From positions 2,418,001-2,482,000 of the forward strand of contig NZ_CP078069.1 in NCBI RefSeq assembly GCF_019195435.1: a stretch of DNA of 64,000 bases. The letters run 5' to 3'. The notes beneath the pieces were generated by a model. It was not told where the DNA came from. It saw only the letters and a list, made by a program, of their open reading frames with translations, and ran no database searches. Shown piece after piece: positions 59,918 through 64,000 of this stretch; positions within the stretch are counted from its first letter, which is position 1; the number at the start of each line of letters is the position of its first letter. The position numbers and the translations under genes are program-made. The stretch comes from Comamonas sp. NLF-1-9. Lineage in GTDB: Bacteria; Pseudomonadota; Gammaproteobacteria; Burkholderiales; Burkholderiaceae_C.

Positions 59918-60895
59918 TCAGGGGCGTGCGGCCGCCAGCAGCGCGGCAAATTCGGCGTGTGCTATCACGAAGTCGAGCAACTGGCCGCGCGGCGTGCCCA
60001 GCTGCAGCCGCCAGTTGCCCGGCACGCCCTCGCGGTAGCGCGCGGCGAGCGCTTGCGCCAGGTCTTGCGGCAGGTCCAGCTGCAGTTCTTCGCGATATTG
60101 GCATTGGCCCGAGAGCAGGTCGCGCACGCCGCAGGTATTGCCGCTCGAGACCTTGGTGAGCGCGACGCTTTGCTCGCCATCCAGGCCTTCGAAGCGCGCC
60201 TTGTCGTAGCCGCGCATCACCTCGTCCACATAGGTGAGCGCGATCACTACCTGGACCTGCAGCTTGCCGGGCGCCGCGCCGGCGCGCGCACGCAGGTAGA
60301 CGAGGTTTTGCTCGTCGGGGTTTTCCTGGGGATGGGCGCCGCGCGTGTCCCAGACGGCGGCGCCGTCCGGCCCGCGGTGCTCACCCAGGCGCGCCGCATA
60401 GTAGCCGGCGCGGTAGCGCAGCGCCAGTGCGTCGAACAGCTCGGCGCTGGCGACGGCGCGAAACAGGTACTGCCCATCCTTCCAGCCGCTGCGCTTTTGC
60501 ACCAGCGCGTAGTTGTCCACTGCGCCCTTGGCAAAGAAGGCGTGGTAGCTGATCTGCTGCGCCGGGCCGCCCGCCTCCTGCACGCTGCTGCGCTCGGTGC
60601 CGCGGCATTGCACCGGCGTGCCGTCGGGCGCGGCCAGGGTGTCGATGCTGGCCTCGCACAGCCCGTCGCTGCTCGTGGTGCACGACCAGTCGCTGCGGTG
60701 CTTGGTCGGGTTCCAGAAGGAGCCCAGGCGCGACTCGCAGCGGCCCCAGAGCTTGAGCCCGGCCATCGGCAACTCCTCGGCATCGAGAAAGAGGAAATGG
60801 ATCTTGCCCTGCACCAGGGGCGCAGCGGTTTGCGCCCGCGCCGGGGCGGTGAGCGCCAGCAAGGCGGCGGCGCAGAGGAAAAAACGAAAGTTCAT
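59918..60895 (-). CDS. Secreted protein of unknown function
   Basis: 325 residues with a clear signal peptide (FFLCAAALLALTAPARA-Q). I do not recognise the family. Mature part has several spaced cysteines (GRCESRLG, WSCTTSSDGLCEA, QCRGTERSS, NTCGVRDLLSGQCQY) that could form disulfides, and strand-rich stretches (LQVQVVIALTYVDEVM). It may be periplasmic or exported. Lies alone between the UspA and pckG genes. Confidence 0.6.
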   Translation of the reverse strand: MNFRFFLCAAALLALTAPARAQTAAPLVQGKIHFLFLDAEELPMAGLKLWGRCESRLGSFWNPTKHRSDWSCTTSSDGLCEASIDTLAAPDGTPVQCRGTERSSVQEAGGPAQQISYHAFFAKGAVDNYALVQKRSGWKDGQYLFRAVASAELFDALALRYRAGYYAARLGEHRGPDGAAVWDTRGAHPQENPDEQNLVYLRARAGAAPGKLQVQVVIALTYVDEVMRGYDKARFEGLDGEQSVALTKVSSGNTCGVRDLLSGQCQYREELQLDLPQDLAQALAARYREGVPGNWRLQLGTPRGQLLDFVIAHAEFAALLAAARP

Positions 60896-61027
60896 CGAAG
60901 CTCAAGATGGCGCCCACGGCGCCCGCGCGCCGTGCAAGCCGGCGATGGTAACGACCCGCGCCGCTGCCGCTGCCCGAGAGGCCCGGCCAGCAGGCGGGCC
61001 TTTGCGCCGGGCTTTTTCCAGCTCGCC

Positions 61028-62896
<1,869 letters not shown>

Positions 62897-62902
62897 CGCG
62901 GG

Positions 62903-62997
62903 GCTTCCTGGAGTTGAAAAACGGTCTTTTCAAAGGAAGCCCAGCCCGCCCTGTCGGGTGCGGGGTGTGTCTGGACGCGCGCCGCCTTTGAAAAAAG
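62903..62997 (-). promoter_or_regulatory. pckG leader with alternative RNA structures
   Basis: Minus-strand segments: S1 = CUUUUUUCAAAGG (62997-62985), S2 = GCUUCCUUUGAAAAG (62940-62926), S3 = UUUUCAACUCCAGGAAGC (62920-62903). S2 pairs with S3 by two 7-bp helices (GCUUCCU/AGGAAGC and UUGAAAA/UUUUCAA), enclosing the Shine-Dalgarno AGGAAG. S1 pairs with S2 by 10 bp (UUUUCAAAGG/CCUUUGAAAA), which would free S3. This is the layout of a translational switch. No ligand or protein is suggested by the sequence. Confidence 0.6.
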
Positions 62998-63043
62998 GGC
63001 TCTTCACCTGCCAGCATGCAGCGCATCGGCCGGGTCGAGATCG

Positions 63044-63072
63044 ATTCTAGGAAGTGCGCCCCGATTTGTCCC
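63044..63072 (-). promoter_or_regulatory. Possible sigma70 promoter of pckG
   Basis: On the minus strand GGGACA (63072-63067), a 17-bp spacer and TAGAAT (63049-63044). Transcription would start near 63037, giving a leader of about 140 nt that includes the whole alternative-pairing region. Confidence 0.5.
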
Positions 63073-63151
63073 TCGCCCTACCCCCAAACCCATGAAAATG
63101 ATGCATGACTTTATGCGCGCGATGCGCCGTCTGGGCATGAGTTCGGGCATG

Positions 63152-63174
63152 AAAAAGCCCCGCGTTGCGGGGCT
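63152..63174 (-). terminator. Rho-independent terminator after small membrane protein gene
   Basis: AGCCCCGC (63156-63163), GTT loop, GCGGGGCT (63167-63174): a perfect 8-bp stem. On the minus strand it is followed by TTTTTC. It lies 22 bp after the stop of the small gene and would prevent read-through into the pckG region. Confidence 0.85.
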
Positions 63175-63196
63175 GTTTGTGGCGGCGGGGAGCGCG

Positions 63197-63340
63197 TCAG
63201 CCGACGGTGATCGCGATCATCGCCAGGATGAAGATCAGCATCGCGCCGTACATCGGGATGATGAAGGGGATCACGGTAGTGACGCTCTCTATCGGATCGA
63301 CTTCAGCGGCGGTTTCGGGGCTGGGGGTGTGCTCGGACAT
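63197..63340 (-). CDS. 47-residue single-span membrane protein
   Basis: Too short for standard gene calls. Starts at ATG 63340, with GGAGGCCGC upstream as a good ribosome site. The polar N-terminus MSEHTPSPETAAEVDPIESV precedes a long hydrophobic helix (TTVIPFIIPMYGAMLIFILA, then MIAITVG) that ends the protein. A strong terminator follows. The strong ribosome site, clear helix and dedicated terminator argue that it is real. I recall similar small proteins in Comamonadaceae, but this was not checked. Function unknown. Confidence 0.75.
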   Translation of the reverse strand: MSEHTPSPETAAEVDPIESVTTVIPFIIPMYGAMLIFILAMIAITVG

Positions 63341-63461
63341 GGTGCGGCCTCCTGGCGATTCGGTTTCTTGTCTTCCGTAGCCCGCAAGTGTAGCGCCAAG
63401 CGCCCGCAGGCGTGCGCCTCGCCCCTGGCGCGCCGCGGGTCAGACACCGCTTGAGCGCCCC

Positions 63462-64000
63462 TCAGGCGCCCGCGACTTGTTGAAACAGGCCGCCGGGCAG
63501 GCGCGCGACATGGCCCGCCAGTTCCAGCTCCAGCAGACGCAACTGCAGGCTGGCCGCGTCCATGCCGGTGCGTGCCACCAGCGCGTCGATGCCTAGCGGA
63601 TCAAAGCCGAGCGCGTGCAGCACCGGGTCCGCTGCCTCGGTCGCGCGCGCGCCGGCTTCGGGGGCGGGCTGGGCCAGCGGCGGCCGCAGCCCGGGCAGTG
63701 CGAGTTCTTCCAGGATGTCTTGCGCGGTTTCCACCAGTTTGGCGCCCTGGCGAATCAGCGCGTGGCAGCCGCGCGACTGCGGCGCGTGGATGGAGCCGGG
63801 AATCGCAAACACCTCGCGCCCCTGTTCGCTGGCGAGGCGTGCGGTGACGAGCGAGCCCGAGGCCAGCGCCGCCTCGACCACCAGCGTGCCGCGCGTCAGC
63901 CCGGAGAGGATGCGGTTGCGCCTGGGAAAGTTGGCCGGCAGCGGCGGCGTGCCCAGCGGGTATTCGCTCAGCAGCAGGCCGCGCTCGGCAATGCGCCGCG
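63462..64000 (-). CDS. dprA: DNA-processing protein DprA (partial, 3' part)
   Basis: Runs off the window at the 5' end; about 179 codons are seen. Rossmann-fold core LLLSEYPLGTPPLPANFPRR, NRILSGLTRGTLVVEAALAS, GSLVTARLASEQGREVFAIP and GSIHAPQSRGCHALIRQGAK, then a linker and a C-terminal winged-helix domain (FDPLGIDALVARTGMDAASL). DprA loads RecA on incoming single-stranded DNA during transformation. Stop codon at 63462. Confidence 0.93.
   Translation of the reverse strand, partial: RRIAERGLLLSEYPLGTPPLPANFPRRNRILSGLTRGTLVVEAALASGSLVTARLASEQGREVFAIPGSIHAPQSRGCHALIRQGAKLVETAQDILEELALPGLRPPLAQPAPEAGARATEAADPVLHALGFDPLGIDALVARTGMDAASLQLRLLELELAGHVARLPGGLFQQVAGA

Noticed and set aside
63092..63454. 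Plus-strand frame beginning MKMMHDFMRAMRRLGMSSGM
   Set aside because: It runs through the terminator hairpin and is antisense to the small membrane protein; the rest is low-complexity.

Overview
The window is high-GC, gene-dense DNA from a beta-proteobacterium, most probably a member of the Burkholderiales and probably Comamonadaceae. This rests on the recA-recX pair, the MFS-ssb neighbourhood near uvrA, a TctD/TctE-type two-component pair, minCDE followed by convergent greB, several tripartite TRAP transporters, and a dispersed short repeat (core AGCTGCTGGCGC) of a kind I associate with that family. No tRNA, rRNA, CRISPR array or intact insertion sequence was recognised.

Layout. 1-7.3 kb: recX and recA (with an SOS box), a divergent MarR regulator, a TctD/TctE-like two-component system, a SPOR protein, birA and a SET-domain methyltransferase. 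7.3-17.7 kb: topB fused to a C-terminal SWIB domain, small enzymes (VOC, GST), a lipoprotein, an Fsr-type MFS pump, an exonuclease-endonuclease-phosphatase protein, slyD, a PuuD-like amidotransferase, an HPF-like protein and ssb. 17.8-23.5 kb: an MFS pump, corA and uvrA. 23.5-25.5 kb: a decayed restriction-modification or helicase locus with an intact higBA toxin-antitoxin pair on the opposite strand. 25.5-36.6 kb: a UbiM-like hydroxylase, a 162-bp MITE-like element, then a catabolic block on the minus strand (TetR, TRAP P-Q-M, SMP-30 lactonase, cyclase, fumarylacetoacetase) with acetoacetyl-CoA synthetase divergent from it, then a truncated higB with a complete higA. 36.6-44.1 kb: membrane proteins, NnrS, glutathione reductase, VOC, SDR, metallophosphoesterase and a nucleoside-recognition protein. 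44.2-52.3 kb: a second TRAP transporter, a GntR regulator and a 5-oxoprolinase operon (pxpA, a pxpB-pxpC fusion, a biotin carboxylase/BCCP protein). 52.3-64 kb: a lone nucleotidyltransferase-fold gene, two transporters, minCDE, greB, a flavin reductase, a UspA protein, an unknown secreted protein, pckG with a structured leader, a 47-residue membrane protein and the 3' part of dprA.

How the parts work together. Fumarylacetoacetase releases acetoacetate and the divergent acetoacetyl-CoA synthetase activates it; both lie around one TetR operator region. The GntR regulator is flanked by two nearly identical 13-bp palindromes, one facing the TRAP operon and one facing the pxp operon, so import and 5-oxoproline-type catabolism look co-regulated.

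Most notable signals. (1) The pckG leader can form two mutually exclusive hairpins, one of which hides the Shine-Dalgarno sequence. (2) The pxpB-pxpC fusion linker is made of two successive repeat modules. (3) The same repeat family is translated in frame inside topB and the acetoacetyl-CoA synthetase gene, and supplies the uvrA stop codon. All functional assignments come from reading the sequence; no database search was run.
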